From positions 1 to 56,602 of the forward strand of contig JAAAJB010000184.1 in assembly GCA_016098155.1 (NCBI GenBank): a stretch of 56,602 nucleotides of DNA. The letters are read 5' to 3'. Positions 32,699 through 44,193 of this stretch are shown here, piece after piece; positions within the stretch are counted from its first letter, which is position 1; each line of letters begins with the position of its first letter. Below the pieces are notes generated by a model. That model did not search any database and was not told where the DNA came from. It saw only the letters and a list, made by a program, of their open reading frames with translations. The position numbers were made by a program, and so were the translations under genes. The DNA comes from Actinomortierella ambigua (lineage: Eukaryota; Mortierellomycota; Mortierellomycetes; Mortierellales; Mortierellaceae).

Positions 32699-35600
32699 CT
32701 AGAACTGGTTCTGACCGTTGGTGTTAAGTGGATGCTGCGGACCACTTGGGTAGCCCTGTGGCTGTGATCCCATTTGTCCAGGGGCAGCCTGAAATGTTGG
32801 ATGGTAGACAACTGGGAGGGCCTGCGAAGGAACATGCATAGAGTGCATAGGCTGGGACTGCAGGCCGTGATGCGGCAGTTGACCCGGAAGCAGGACCTGA
32901 TTTTGGCGCTGAGTTTGATGCAAAGGGTGGTGGGGATGGTGGTACAGCGGCGCCTGCGACATCATAGCCTGCTGTTGCTGTTGCTGCTGTTGCTGCTGTT
33001 GTTGTAATTGCTGTTGCTGTTGTTGTAATTGCTGTTGCTGTTGTTGAGCCTGTTGGTGCTGGTGGAGATGTTGCTGATGACCAATGTTTACGTTCACTGC
33101 ATGGGGCTGCACCTGGGAGAGTGGATGTGGAGGAGCCTGTTGTTGCAGCTGTTGAACCTGTGTCATTTGAGCGAACAGCGGCTGTTGCAGAGACGATGGC
33201 GGCTGACTAGAGGTAGCTGGCGTTCCAGGACGCGAAGGACTCATGAATGTCGATGTAGATGCAGATGATGGAGTACTTGATCTCGGCCAAGATTGCGGGA
33301 ATTGGCCTGGCACTGGCTTCCAGTTTGTACGACGGCCCTCGCTGTAAATGTCCTCTAGTACGTCCTCAAATAATCCATTTTGTTTGAGCTCAAGGTACTT
33401 TTTGTAGATTGCCAACGCAGCACGGGCGTCCTCAATACTGTCGTGCGTATCCGATTGAATATCCTCGTGTAACAGGTACCACACCAAGAACCGCAGGGAG
33501 ATCTTTCGCTGTCGATTCTTGATATGGAAGATGTCTACCGTATCCTGAACTTGTTCTGGTGGAACCAAAATGTCTAAAGGAGGGTTATCAATGCATGTGA
33601 GCAACGATTCAAATAATAAAGTTCTAAAGCATGAAACCCTCATGGCGAATGTAGTGATAAACCCATACTGATGATGCGGAAATCTTGGCGCAGCCCATGG
33701 CCCACAAAAATGCAGCCCATGTCGACCAAGATCCGAAGTCTCTTGTAGGCAACCTTAAGCGGGACTAATGTATGTTTGGACTTGTTCGGGTCTAGATCGC
33801 CCGCTACAAAAGGGACAGGCATAGGAAAAACCGTTAATTTCAAGGAGCCAAAGCCTAACGGTCCATACGAGTCGGAGTAAAAGAGGTACATACGTTGAAT
33901 GCCAGAAAACTCGGTGAGATAGTCAACCACTGGCTCAGTAGTGGCAATGTAGTCGTCGATAAAGGGAGTAAACTCCATTGATCCCTCGTTGCCTCTGAGC
34001 ACAGAGACACGGGCAAGGCTCATTCTTGGTGGTCGCAGAAGAGATTTGGTGCCGTCGCTGCGAATTTCAGTCTCCTCCTATTACCATTCAAGGAGTAGGG
34101 CATGGGTGAATGAGCTGTTCAAGTTATCTTCACTAGGGCTAGTTCCAACCAAGATGAGAGAAGGATAAGAGATACGTACTCTGCTCAGAGTTACAAACTC
34201 TGTGTCAATTCCTATGAGCATTCTATCTCCAGGCTTGATTTCGTCCGGCCTCAGTGTTTTGTAGAAAATGTAGTTGGGGTCTCGGTGCCTAAAGAGAGAG
34301 CCGCATGAAGCGTCGGGATGTATCAGTCAGTACTAGGTCGTCGTATGGGAGTGCGCATCAAAGCAATAATTACGATCGCATACTTGGAAACAGAGAGATC
34401 CATGTGAAGAATGCTAGTGTCGGTAGCAACCGCCGTGTCAATGAGCCGGTTCAGCGGTGTTGGGTTACGGTTGTCCTTCCGCGCGTAATAAAAGATGCAG
34501 GGCGTCTTCCACGTAACGGGAAACTGTGTTGCTTCGGTCTCGGCAACATTCTTCACCAAGAAATCGTTAAAGATGTACCACGGTGACAGGGTAGGGTGGG
34601 CCATAGCTTCAGCGCCTTCATCTAACGGAACAAAAGCAATCAGCGACTCAGGACTTTAACCATATGAAGCAACCTGCAATAAAATGTTGGTCCAGTTTGC
34701 AACAAATTGCTATACCTTTGATATGTGCGACAAGATGTGCCACTTCCCCTGCTTGCTGAATAGAGCTCACGACAGACTAAAAAAACGAACGTAGAATGAA
34801 AAAGAACCCGTCAGCCTATGGATATGTCGAATTGATGCCTGACAGCCCAAGTGAATTGCAGTGACATACGTAAAGTTCATAAGTCGCGACAGTGCCCCCC
34901 GAGTCTATGTCCTCTCCATTGTTGTTCTCAAGAATATTGACATCCCCATCCTTGATCGTCAGCGTGAACCTATTGAATATGAGAAAGGCTATTCAGTATT
35001 TCACTCATGTTGAGCTCTTGACTAAGTTTCCAAAAAATAAAATAAACGGAACAAATAAGGATAAAGATGAACGATGAACTTACATCCTCGGAAGCCAATG
35101 GTGGTCTCTACCACTGTCATCGATAAATATGTTTGAAGACAGTACAGAATCCGTAGTCAGGTTCTTGCCTATCGACACGGGGGCGGTGACACCTGTACCA
35201 GCTCCTGCGCCTGTGTTAATGCTCAGGATATGGGGTGCATCAAGTAGTGTCTTCTTTGACGTTGCGGGCTGATATTGCTGACAGGCTGCGCACCATCCTC
35301 GGCTGTGGGTCTCACGACAAAGGGACAGCTTCATGACCTCAGCGAATGTACCCGATGTAGCACCAGAAGCGGCACCTCCAGCAGCACCTGCTCCTACAAT
35401 GCGGCCACTAGATTGTTTCGACGATTTGAGTGAGCTCATGCCAATAGAGGATGTGGATTTTGGCCAAATGAGATCCAACACAAACGGATACGTGATACGC
35501 TCCTCTTCGAATCCACAGTGGCCACACACGTTGATGCTCGCAGTCTTCATGCCAAAGATTTCTTGGACAGGTGAAGGCGGAAGTAAACTCTGGAGCGTCT

Positions 35601-38086
35601 GTTGCTGTTGAGGGTCCTGCTGCTGAAGCACCGCCGTCGCCGCACTTTCCGCTGTCTCGCCACTTGCCAAGGTATTCGCTGCAGCTATACCGACAGCTGA
35701 GCTTGCTGTTGGTGCCGGCAGAGCGAGAGAGCCCCCAATAGTTAGCTTTTCAAAGCTTGATTCTTGATGAAGTTGCTCCAAGAGGAAGCGATTAAAATTT
35801 TGGATCAATGAAGAGTATGGCGTCTTGGCATCAGGAGCCTCTGGCTCAAACAGTCCAAGTGCGGATGCTGACAGCAGTCAACCAAAAAAAAAAAAAAAAA
35901 AAAAAAAGTATATAGAATGATCAGTATATGGTATCCCTCACGCAGTTGCCGTCATCGATTGACATTGAGAAGCAAGAAATACGGCTATTCTCCCCACCTT
36001 GCGGAATGGTACGGAACGCGCGTAAAAAGTTCCGAGCCTGGCAATTTTGTCCATTAGAGTCTTCGAGCATGCGGACCAAAAATCCGAGCTCGCACGACAA
36101 GCAGTTCTCCCGGGGGCAGGCAAGACCAATGTGATGCTTCACAAGAGCACGCAACAGCGGGGTGAAGAACAACACCTGAAGGAGGGCATTGCAGTACGAG
36201 TTGGCGATGTGCGTCTCAAGGCCTCCAAACTTGGTCTTGTTGTAAAAGCTATTCGTGACATGTATGATTTACACAGAGCCAGTCATGGTTGTGAGTAGTT
36301 TGTTGCCCCCTTCCTCTTGTCACTACTTGCGAAAAAAAAACAACATCAAAACATGTATTTTGGTAGGCTGCTTACCCAAAATCAAAGTCCTCGACGCCAA
36401 ACTTGCTATATTTGATCTCAACACGCTTGTAGTACTTTGGCATCTTTCCTGTCGTCAGATCCTGATCGTCATCCTCGCCATTGTCCAGTGATCGCACGCC
36501 TGAGCTCTTTCGCCGTCCCCAGAAGAGCTCCTTTTGTTGCTCACTCCTGAACTTTGGCGTGTCGCGGATGTTGGATCTTGGCAAAGATGGGGCCTGGTTT
36601 CGCAGGTGGGTTCCTGGGTTGGGAGCGTATCCAACAAAATCGATCATCTTGATGTTGTCCAGGATAGCTGGTGGAATTGGCTGAGACTTTCTTCCAACAT
36701 TGAATACAGTTCTTGCCGGCCACGCTGAGAGAAGCTGCTCTCGATAATATGGCATGCCAATGGAGGAGAGAGGGTCGCCTTCATTCACGGTGACAGTGGG
36801 TGGTATTTGGATGGTGGGCATTTCTACGGGGTTGGAGAAATGGTTCATCTTTGGCTCGGATTTGTCACCCCATACATGCACCACATTGCCTGCGTCGCCC
36901 ATGGCAACCATCTCACCACTGTATGACAGGTCAAAGGAAGTCAAATAGCTTGTCGTGTTGACTTGATAGAATTGGATGCCGTGGGAGAGATTTCCAACAT
37001 CACACATCTGGAACTGGCCCGTCGAGGAAGCTATGCAGACAGTTGTTGACAACTTTGGATGCATCTTGAGGAAGGAGGGGCCGTTTGGGAAGGGGATAGG
37101 TGTCAAAGAACGCATGGTCCGCATGTCATACACCTTGACGAGGGGATCGATGATCAAGTTGCCTTGTCTCTCTGAGAATCCGCATGTGATGATGAGGTTG
37201 CCCGAAACATCTAGATCTGAGATGGTGCCAGTGTGTGCCTGAATCCTGTGCTCAACTGTCAGCGAGCGAGGATCCTGGAGGATGAGTTCGCCGCTTGTTG
37301 ATCCACACACGAGCAACCGGGATTTCTTCATCACCACCACCTCAGTGTCCACATCCGTCTACAAGCAATTTGTATAAAGCATGGGAGGCCCGAGGTTAAT
37401 CAAGACACCAAAGTATATACCCGGACTTCCAATGATCATGATTGATCGTATGGACATACCTTTTTAAGGACAGTGCCTCTGACCATGTTGACTGTGATCA
37501 TCTTGTCCTGCTGTCCAGCAACAACCAACTCGCCACTGCCAAGGAAAGCCATTGAGTAGAGGTCTTGGATACTCTCATCCCTGTTTTGAGTGATCGATGA
37601 AAAGGTTGAGCATCTCGAGTGTGTGTTTGTTTGGTATTGTTTTTGATTTTGATTTGTGTTGTTTTGCTCGTGATCGACAGCGAGGCAACTCACCTGAGAT
37701 TCCAGCTGGCCATACCACGACGGTTTGCTATATGGACTGTGTCTTTTCCAATAGAGACGATACCTCTATCGAGGACCATCATCTGCCGCACGGCGCCATT
37801 GTGTGCTCTGAAGCTCGAATACCTTTGCAGCGCCGTATCGTAGTAAGATGTGATGTGGCCCTATGTGAGCGTGTCCAGAATGTGAGAAGCTACGAGTAAG
37901 CGAACGCCAGTGTTGGAAACGTGTGCATCAATCATGATAACTGCTTCCCTCTGTTCTTCAAACAAGTACATTCTCACTGGCACACCACAGCAGCTCATGA
38001 TGTGGGTCGAATGCAACATGGGTGACATGGGTCGTGGCGTCCTGGCCAGGAATCAAGCTAACCGGTCGAAAGGGAATGTCCGTCAT
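32699..38086 (-). CDS. PAN2: PAN2, catalytic subunit of the PAN2-PAN3 poly(A) nuclease
   Basis: Shortens mRNA poly(A) tails in the cytoplasm with PAN3. Thirteen exons fit in phase, in transcript order: 38086-37970, 37860-37694, 37580-37460, 37358-36376, 36248-35998, 35867-35084, 34969-34870, 34776-34716, 34621-34384, 34288-34180, 34077-33894, 33803-33669 and 33573-32699; total 1,374 residues. Order: WD40 propeller (from [15 protein letters not shown]), linker, UCH-like domain (from [18 protein letters not shown]; the position of the protease Cys is Tyr, so it is inactive as in other PAN2), then the DEDD exonuclease with Asp969 and Glu971 (GIDTEFV), Asp1079 (GHGLRQDF) and His1127/Asp1132 (THDSIEDA). 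All catalytic residues are present. An unusual Q/P/H-rich tail of about 225 residues follows. The 5' end faces the DRS2-type gene. Confidence 0.96.
32970..33050 (-). repeat. Tandem Q-coding repeat in the PAN2 tail
   Basis: CTG/TTG triplets on the plus strand encode poly-Q on the minus strand. Within it a 21-bp unit (TGTTGTTGTAATTGCTGTTGC) recurs, giving Q-runs interrupted by Leu. The tract is likely length-variable between strains. Confidence 0.85.
35884..35907. repeat. Poly(dA:dT) run inside PAN2 intron 5
   Basis: Twenty-four consecutive A on the plus strand, T on the transcribed strand, lying about 15 bp ahead of the exon 6 acceptor. It probably serves as an extreme polypyrimidine tract. 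It is also a likely site of sequencing-length error. Confidence 0.9.
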
Positions 38087-39299
38087 GGTGTGGGTGCAGG
38101 TGTCCGAGAGATCCAGACAACTATTTTCCCTCTGCGCTCTTGTCTCTTATTTCCTGTGTGGGCGATGTGGGTGATGAGGCTGCCTTAAAGTGTGTGGTGT
38201 TGAAAAGAACACCAGCATGTGTGACGTGCAAACAAAAGGGTAAAAAGGAGACTGGCTTACCTGGCTGATCTGCGCTGGCTGGCTGGCTGGCTGGCTGGGT
38301 TGGCTGACACCGACAGGCTGTTGGAGCAAGTCCAGCCACAACCAACCAACCAACCACCTTTTTGCCTAACCTCCGAGAGAGAAGGAATGGGGAAGAGGGA
38401 GGGGGAGAAAAGAGGGGGGGAGGTGCAAAAATAGGCGCGTCTCCTCTATTCTGCCCCCAACCTGTGATGGACAGATCACATCACCCGGTACCCGCCAACC
38501 GAATACCCCTGCTGTCTGTTCACTGACTATAACCCCCTTGGCTGATCAGAAGGATATAGGGGAAGGTGTTGCTGTTGGAAGGTGGGCAATGAGACCCGAA
38601 ACGGGCTGAACACAAAAAGCTGTTTCTTGGTTTGCCTCCTAATCGCCCCCCAGAGAGCACAGCCCTGCTTCTTCTCTCTCTATTCTCGTCCCCCCCCCCC
38701 CCTGTTTCTCTCTCTCTCTCTCTCCCTCTCTCTCCACTTTTTTTTTTTGAGTGCTTAGCATCCACCATCCTACCACACCATCTTCTGCCCTCTTCATCAT
38801 TCCCCACTCCCTCTCTCTGCTCATTATCGAATCGAATCCATGTAAGCTCCCTTTGTGTGCACAGCGACACAGTCGCTCAATTCCTCGTGTCTCTCTCTCC
38901 CTCCCTCCTTCCCTCCAATACCCCCTCCCCACCGCCCACCCCTGGAAAGGTTGACTACGACAGTATACAAACACAAATGGCACCATGTGATCTGCTTACT
39001 CCTGAATCACGTTCTCATCATCTCATTGTCTCTTGAACCTCCCCTCCACTTTCTCTCCATCTTCCTCCCCCCATGCCCTGTTTCTCTCCTCCTCCATCCC
39101 CGTATCTTGTCTAACACCCTTGTAACCTCTATTCCTTCCCCCCCCCCTCCTTCCGTCTGTCGCCTCCTCGCAGACCCTTTTTACATTGTTCGGCTCTCTC
39201 GCAGCTAAAAAGGACTGTCAGTCGCCATCGACATTGAGGAGACTTCCTTCCATTTGTCCAACCACCCAGTGATTGTGGGCATCTCTCTCTCCTGCCAAT
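38087..39299. promoter_or_regulatory. Divergent PAN2 / DRS2-type intergenic region
   Basis: 1.2 kb between two head-to-head genes. It contains a (CTGG)n run at about 38275-38298, a poly-C run near 38690, TC repeats at 38705-38732 and long pyrimidine tracts up to the ATPase start. Open frames here are low-complexity and not supported. The leader of the ATPase is probably long. Confidence 0.55.
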
Positions 39300-42200
39300 A
39301 TGATGCGCTTGTCGTCAAAAGAGAGCGATAATTACTCGGATATGAATATACCCCTCACCTCAGCTGAGGGCCAGTACGGCAGCTACGACAACCAATCCTC
39401 CACCAGCCTGCACTCGCAGTACCCGCCAAACTCACCTCTCCAGCAGCAGCAGAACCCGTACAGCAACCAGGGCAGGGTCCATGAGCGTTCGGCCACCACC
39501 CACTCCTCAGCCAAGGTTCACAAACCACCAAGTGCGTTTGCACGCTTCATTGCAAATTTCACAGGCAGATCGTCGGCCAACCAAGAAGGCATTCGCATCA
39601 TCTACCTCAACAATCCAGAACGGAATGCCCAGGCACGCTACCTACATAATAGCATCTCTACATCAAAGTACAATTTGGCCACCTTTCTACCAAAGTTCCT
39701 CTTCGAGCAGTTCTCCAAGTATGCCAACATTTTCTTCTTGTTCACGGCCTGCATCCAGGTAAGAGGCATCCCACTTCTTTTCCCCTTTCCTCGACGGCGG
39801 CCTTTTGTTGCTGAGCAGCCATTCTTTGACGTATTGTTTAACCTGTCTCTTCCCGTTCTGTTGTAGCAAATCGATGGCGTCTCTCCAACGTCCCGTTACA
39901 CAACCATTGTGCCGTTGGCAATGGTCCTCTTTGCTACGGCCGTCAAGGAGGCTATGGAGGATATGGTAAATCACCAGCAAAGACACCTCGCCACGGTCCA
40001 AGAGATATACTGCAATTTATCAGTACCAAACTCATATATCTTCCAAATTGCGACCACCCTATAGAAACGACACAGGTCTGACAGCGAGACAAATGCGCGG
40101 CTAACAAAGGTGCTCCAAGGAAACACATTCGTACCACAGCAGTGGCGCCACATCAAGGTTGGCGACATTGTACGTGTCGAAGGTGGCGAACCTTTCCCTG
40201 CCGATCTCGTCCTTCTCAGCTCTTCTGAACCCGAGGGCATGTGTTACATTGAGACGAGTAACCTGGATGGGTAATATACAAAGATACCACACTTGAAGGG
40301 AGACTTTCTCTCTTTCTCTCTCTCTCTCTCTTTGACCTGCATCCTGGTCTCTGTTCCACTCGATTCCTGCCCATACTAACGACCTCCTACTGCTTGTTCG
40401 GTACATAGAGAGACCAACCTGAAAATCAAGCAAGCGCTGCCAGAGACAGCACACTTGTTGACGCCGCATGATGTTTCGTACTTGGGAGGACAGATTCGCT
40501 CGGAACAGCCCAACAACAGCCTATACACATATGAAGGCACGCTGATCATGTCGTCGCCACAAGGAGGCAACTCGAAGGAGCTTCCTCTTGATCCTACTCA
40601 AGTGTTGCTCCGCGGTGCCCAGCTCCGCAACACAAACTGGATCTATGGCATTGTCATCTTCACAGGACATGAATCCAAGCTGATGCGAAACGCGTCGGCA
40701 ACGCCCATCAAGCGCACATCGGTTGAGAAGATGACGAACGTGCAGATTATTTTCCTTTTTGCAATCTTGGTTGCCATGTCACTTGTCAGTGCCGTCGGCT
40801 ATTTGATCATCAATCGTCGCAACCTTGCACAGCTATCCTATTTGGAGGTTGAGTCAAGCACCATGGCAGAGTTTGGTCGCAACATTCTTACGTTCTTGAT
40901 TCTCTACAACAACCTGATTCCTATCTCGTAAGTGATTGTCACGAAAAAGGGCACTTTACCGTCACCGCTCCCTGTCTCCTCATTTTTTTTTTGGCCATGC
41001 CGGCCGAAGGACCATGCATCTTGTCAACTTCTTAACAATCATCTATTTCGTTTCCGGTTCTAGGCTAATGGTTACCATGGAGGTTGTCAAGTTCTGGCAA
41101 GCTCAGTTGATCAACGCGGATCTCGACATGTATTACGAAAAGACGGACACGCCGGCATTGGCCCGCACATCGTCACTAGTGGAAGAGCTAGGCCAGATCG
41201 AGTACATCTTTTCGGACAAAACTGGTACATTGACTTGCAACGAGATGGAGTTTCGACAGTGCTCGATTGCCGGATTGGCGTACGCAGACGAGGTAGAGGA
41301 AGGCAAGCAGGCACATGTCGAGGACGGTATGGAAGTTGGCGTCCACGACTTTAAACAGCTCCACGCCAACCTTCGCAGCCACCCAACAAGCAATGTCATT
41401 GATGAGTTCCTGACATTGTTGGCCGTCTGCCATACCGTCATCCCAGAGCGCCAGGACGATAACCCCGACGAGATTGTGTACCAGGCCTCATCGCCAGACG
41501 AAGGTGCTCTGGTTCAAGGTGCTGCAGTCCTCGGTTACAAGTTTACTATCCGCCGTCCTCGGTCCGTCAATATTTCGGTTTATGGTCAGGACCTGGAGTA
41601 TGAGATTCTGAACGTTTGTGAGTTCAACTCAACCCGCAAGCGTATGTCGACTATTGTTCGTGGCCCAGACCGCAAGATCAGGCTGTACTGCAAAGGCGCC
41701 GACACTGTCATCTTGGAACGCCTTGGACCGAACAACCAGTTTGTAGACGCCACTTTACAACATCTGGAGGACTATGCCACGGAGGGTCTTCGCACGCTCT
41801 GCATTGCCATGCGTGAGATTCCCGAAGATGAGTATCGTCGTTGGTCGCAGATCTACGACAAGGCAGCCACCACCATCCAAAACCGCGGTGACGAACTAGA
41901 CAAAGCGGCTGAGCTGATTGAGAAGGATCTCTTCTTGCTTGGCGCGACGGCTATCGAGGACAAGCTTCAGGATGGCGTCCCGGAGACGATCCACACTCTT
42001 CAACAGGCCGGAATCAAGGTGTGGGTCTTGACTGGCGACAGACAGGAGACGGCTATCAACATTGGCTACAGTTGCAAGCTGATTCAGGAAGACATGTCGC
42101 TCATCATCTGTAATGAAGCCACCCACTGGGAGACAAAAGAGTTTTTGGAGAACAAGCTCAAGGCAATCAAGTCCACTTACCAACGTGGTGATGACATTGA

Positions 42201-43664
42201 GCCTCTAGCGCTCATTATCGATGGCAAGTCTCTCACTTTTGCATTGGAGAAAGATATCGAAAAGACTTTTCTGGAGCTGGCATGCATGTGCAAGGCCGTG
42301 GTCTGCTGTCGTGTCTCTCCTCTCCAAAAAGCTCTGGTCGTCAAGTTGGTCAAGCGTAACAAAAAGGCCATCTTGCTCGCTATTGGTGATGGTGCCAATG
42401 ATGTCTCGATGATTCAGGCTGCCCATGTCGGCATTGGCATTTCTGGACTGGAAGGTTTGCAGGCGGCTCGCAGTGCCGACTTTGCAATTTCCCAGTTCCG
42501 TTATCTCAAGAAGTTGCTTCTTGTGCATGGTGCCTGGAGTTATCAGCGCCTCTCCAAGTTGATCCTGTTCTCGTTCTACAAGAATATTTGTCTCTATGTC
42601 ACTCAGTTTTGGGTAAGTTTTCGTCGTCAGCAGGACGACTTGACTTGTTGATCTGACCAAACAGTTCGTTCTCCCCTGTCTTTGCACTGATCCTCTTTGT
42701 TTTTATTTCTCGCTTGAATCTCGCTGTTAGTATGCATACTATAATGGCTTCTCAGGAACGACCGTATATGAGTCATGGACCATTTCCCTGTACAACGTTG
42801 CTTTGACCGTGCTCCCACCTCTGTCACTCGGCATCTTTGACCAATACGTGAGCGCGCGAATGTTGGACCGGTATCCTCAAATGTACATGCTCGGCCAGAA
42901 GTCGGAATTCTTCAACGTCAAGACCTTCTGGGGCTGGGCCATGAACGCCATCTTCCACTCGATTGTGATTTTCTTTGCCTGCGCCTTTGTCTTCAAAAAT
43001 GATTACATCATGACGGATGGCACGGTGGGTGGCATGTGGATTATGTCTGTCACCTTATATACCGGTGTGCTTGCCACCGTACTCTGGAAGGTTGCACTGA
43101 TCACAGAGTAAGTACCGGATGTTGAAAGTGCACTTTCCATTTCAACCTCCTCGAATGTCTATCGCCTTCCAGGCGACTAATCTCTCTCTCTCTTCTACCC
43201 CTCATGCTTTGACTCGTTTTAATAGCCTGTGGAACAAGTATGCCTATATCTCGATCCCTGGCTCTATGATCTTCTGGATGGGCTTCTTCCCGCTGTTTGC
43301 CATTATCGGTGCCAAGGTTGGCCTGACGCCCGAGTACTTTGGTATCGTTGGACCCCTGTATAGCCAGCCTGTTTTCTGGCTATTCATCATCCTGTTGCCA
43401 CTACTTTGCAACCTCCGAGACTTCACATACAAGTATATGAAGCGGACATTCTTCCCCAAAACTTACCACTATGTGCAGGAGATCCAAAAGCTCAATATCC
43501 CCGACTACCGTCCTCGCATGGAGCGCTTCCGCAAGGCCGTGCACAAGGTGCGCAACATCCAGCGCCTTCGCCGCAACCGCGGTTTTGCTTTCTCGCAGAA
43601 CGAGTCTGGTACAGCACACCTTATCCGCGCCTACGATACCACTGCTCAGAAGCCTAGAGGCTAA
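39300..43664 (+). CDS. DRS2: P4-type phospholipid-translocating ATPase, DRS2/ATP8A class
   Basis: Trans-Golgi/endosomal aminophospholipid flippase, normally working with a CDC50-type subunit (not seen in this window). Seven exons fit in phase: 39300-39758, 39867-39965, 40065-40270, 40409-40927, 41064-42612, 42731-43107 and 43226-43664; 1,215 residues. Two adjacent ATGs open the frame; the first is used. Motifs: IRIIYLNNPERN and YNLATFLPKFLFEQF before TM1, actuator DGET (split by an intron after DG), DKTGT (41215-41229, Asp479), KGADTVILERL in the nucleotide domain, GDGANDVSMIQAA, ten membrane segments, and a C-terminal RGFAFS motif typical of ATP8A/Drs2 autoinhibitory tails. All catalytic residues are present. 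The N-terminal 80 residues are S/Q/Y-rich and disordered. Confidence 0.95.
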
Positions 43665-44193
43665 ATTTTTCTTGATGCAACGCGTAAAGAACGAAAGGTC
43701 TCTTCCCGTTCTCTTTTTCTTTATATATCCTGTTTTTTTTTTGTGTCTTCTAATACAAATGATTGTACATGTTGCAGCCCTTCACTTTGAGTGTTTCACA
43801 ACGGTCGGTGTGAAACCGTATGACAGGCAACGCATATTTTATCGAGTTTGAGGCAAAAAAAAAAACGGGATGTCCATGCCATTCCCTGAGACGTTCTATT
43901 TCTTTTTCCTTTTGCTGGTGATCAGCAACAACTTCTCTCATCTCCACTGCAATTCTGCTCAACAGAACCATCACAGGTAGGTAAGAGAAGAACGAGTGCC
44001 AATTACTTTGAAATAGCTGATAGATGAAGGCGAGGCTAACGTTGGTGCCCTTCTTTGGATTGTCGGATAGCATCGTCGTAGAGCATACATTCCCTTTCTC
44101 GCCCATCTAATAGTCCCTCATCGCAGCTTTGAACGCTATTCCGGTTCACACCACTACCTCTCTTCTTCTCAATCGACCTATCTCTCTCCTTGA
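43665..44193. other. Intergenic region between DRS2-type and coiled-coil genes
   Basis: 529 bp with poly-T and poly-A runs (43730-43742, 43854-43865). The left part is probably the 3' flank of the ATPase and the right part, rich in CT before 44194, the promoter/leader of the next gene. No gene is supported. Confidence 0.5.
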
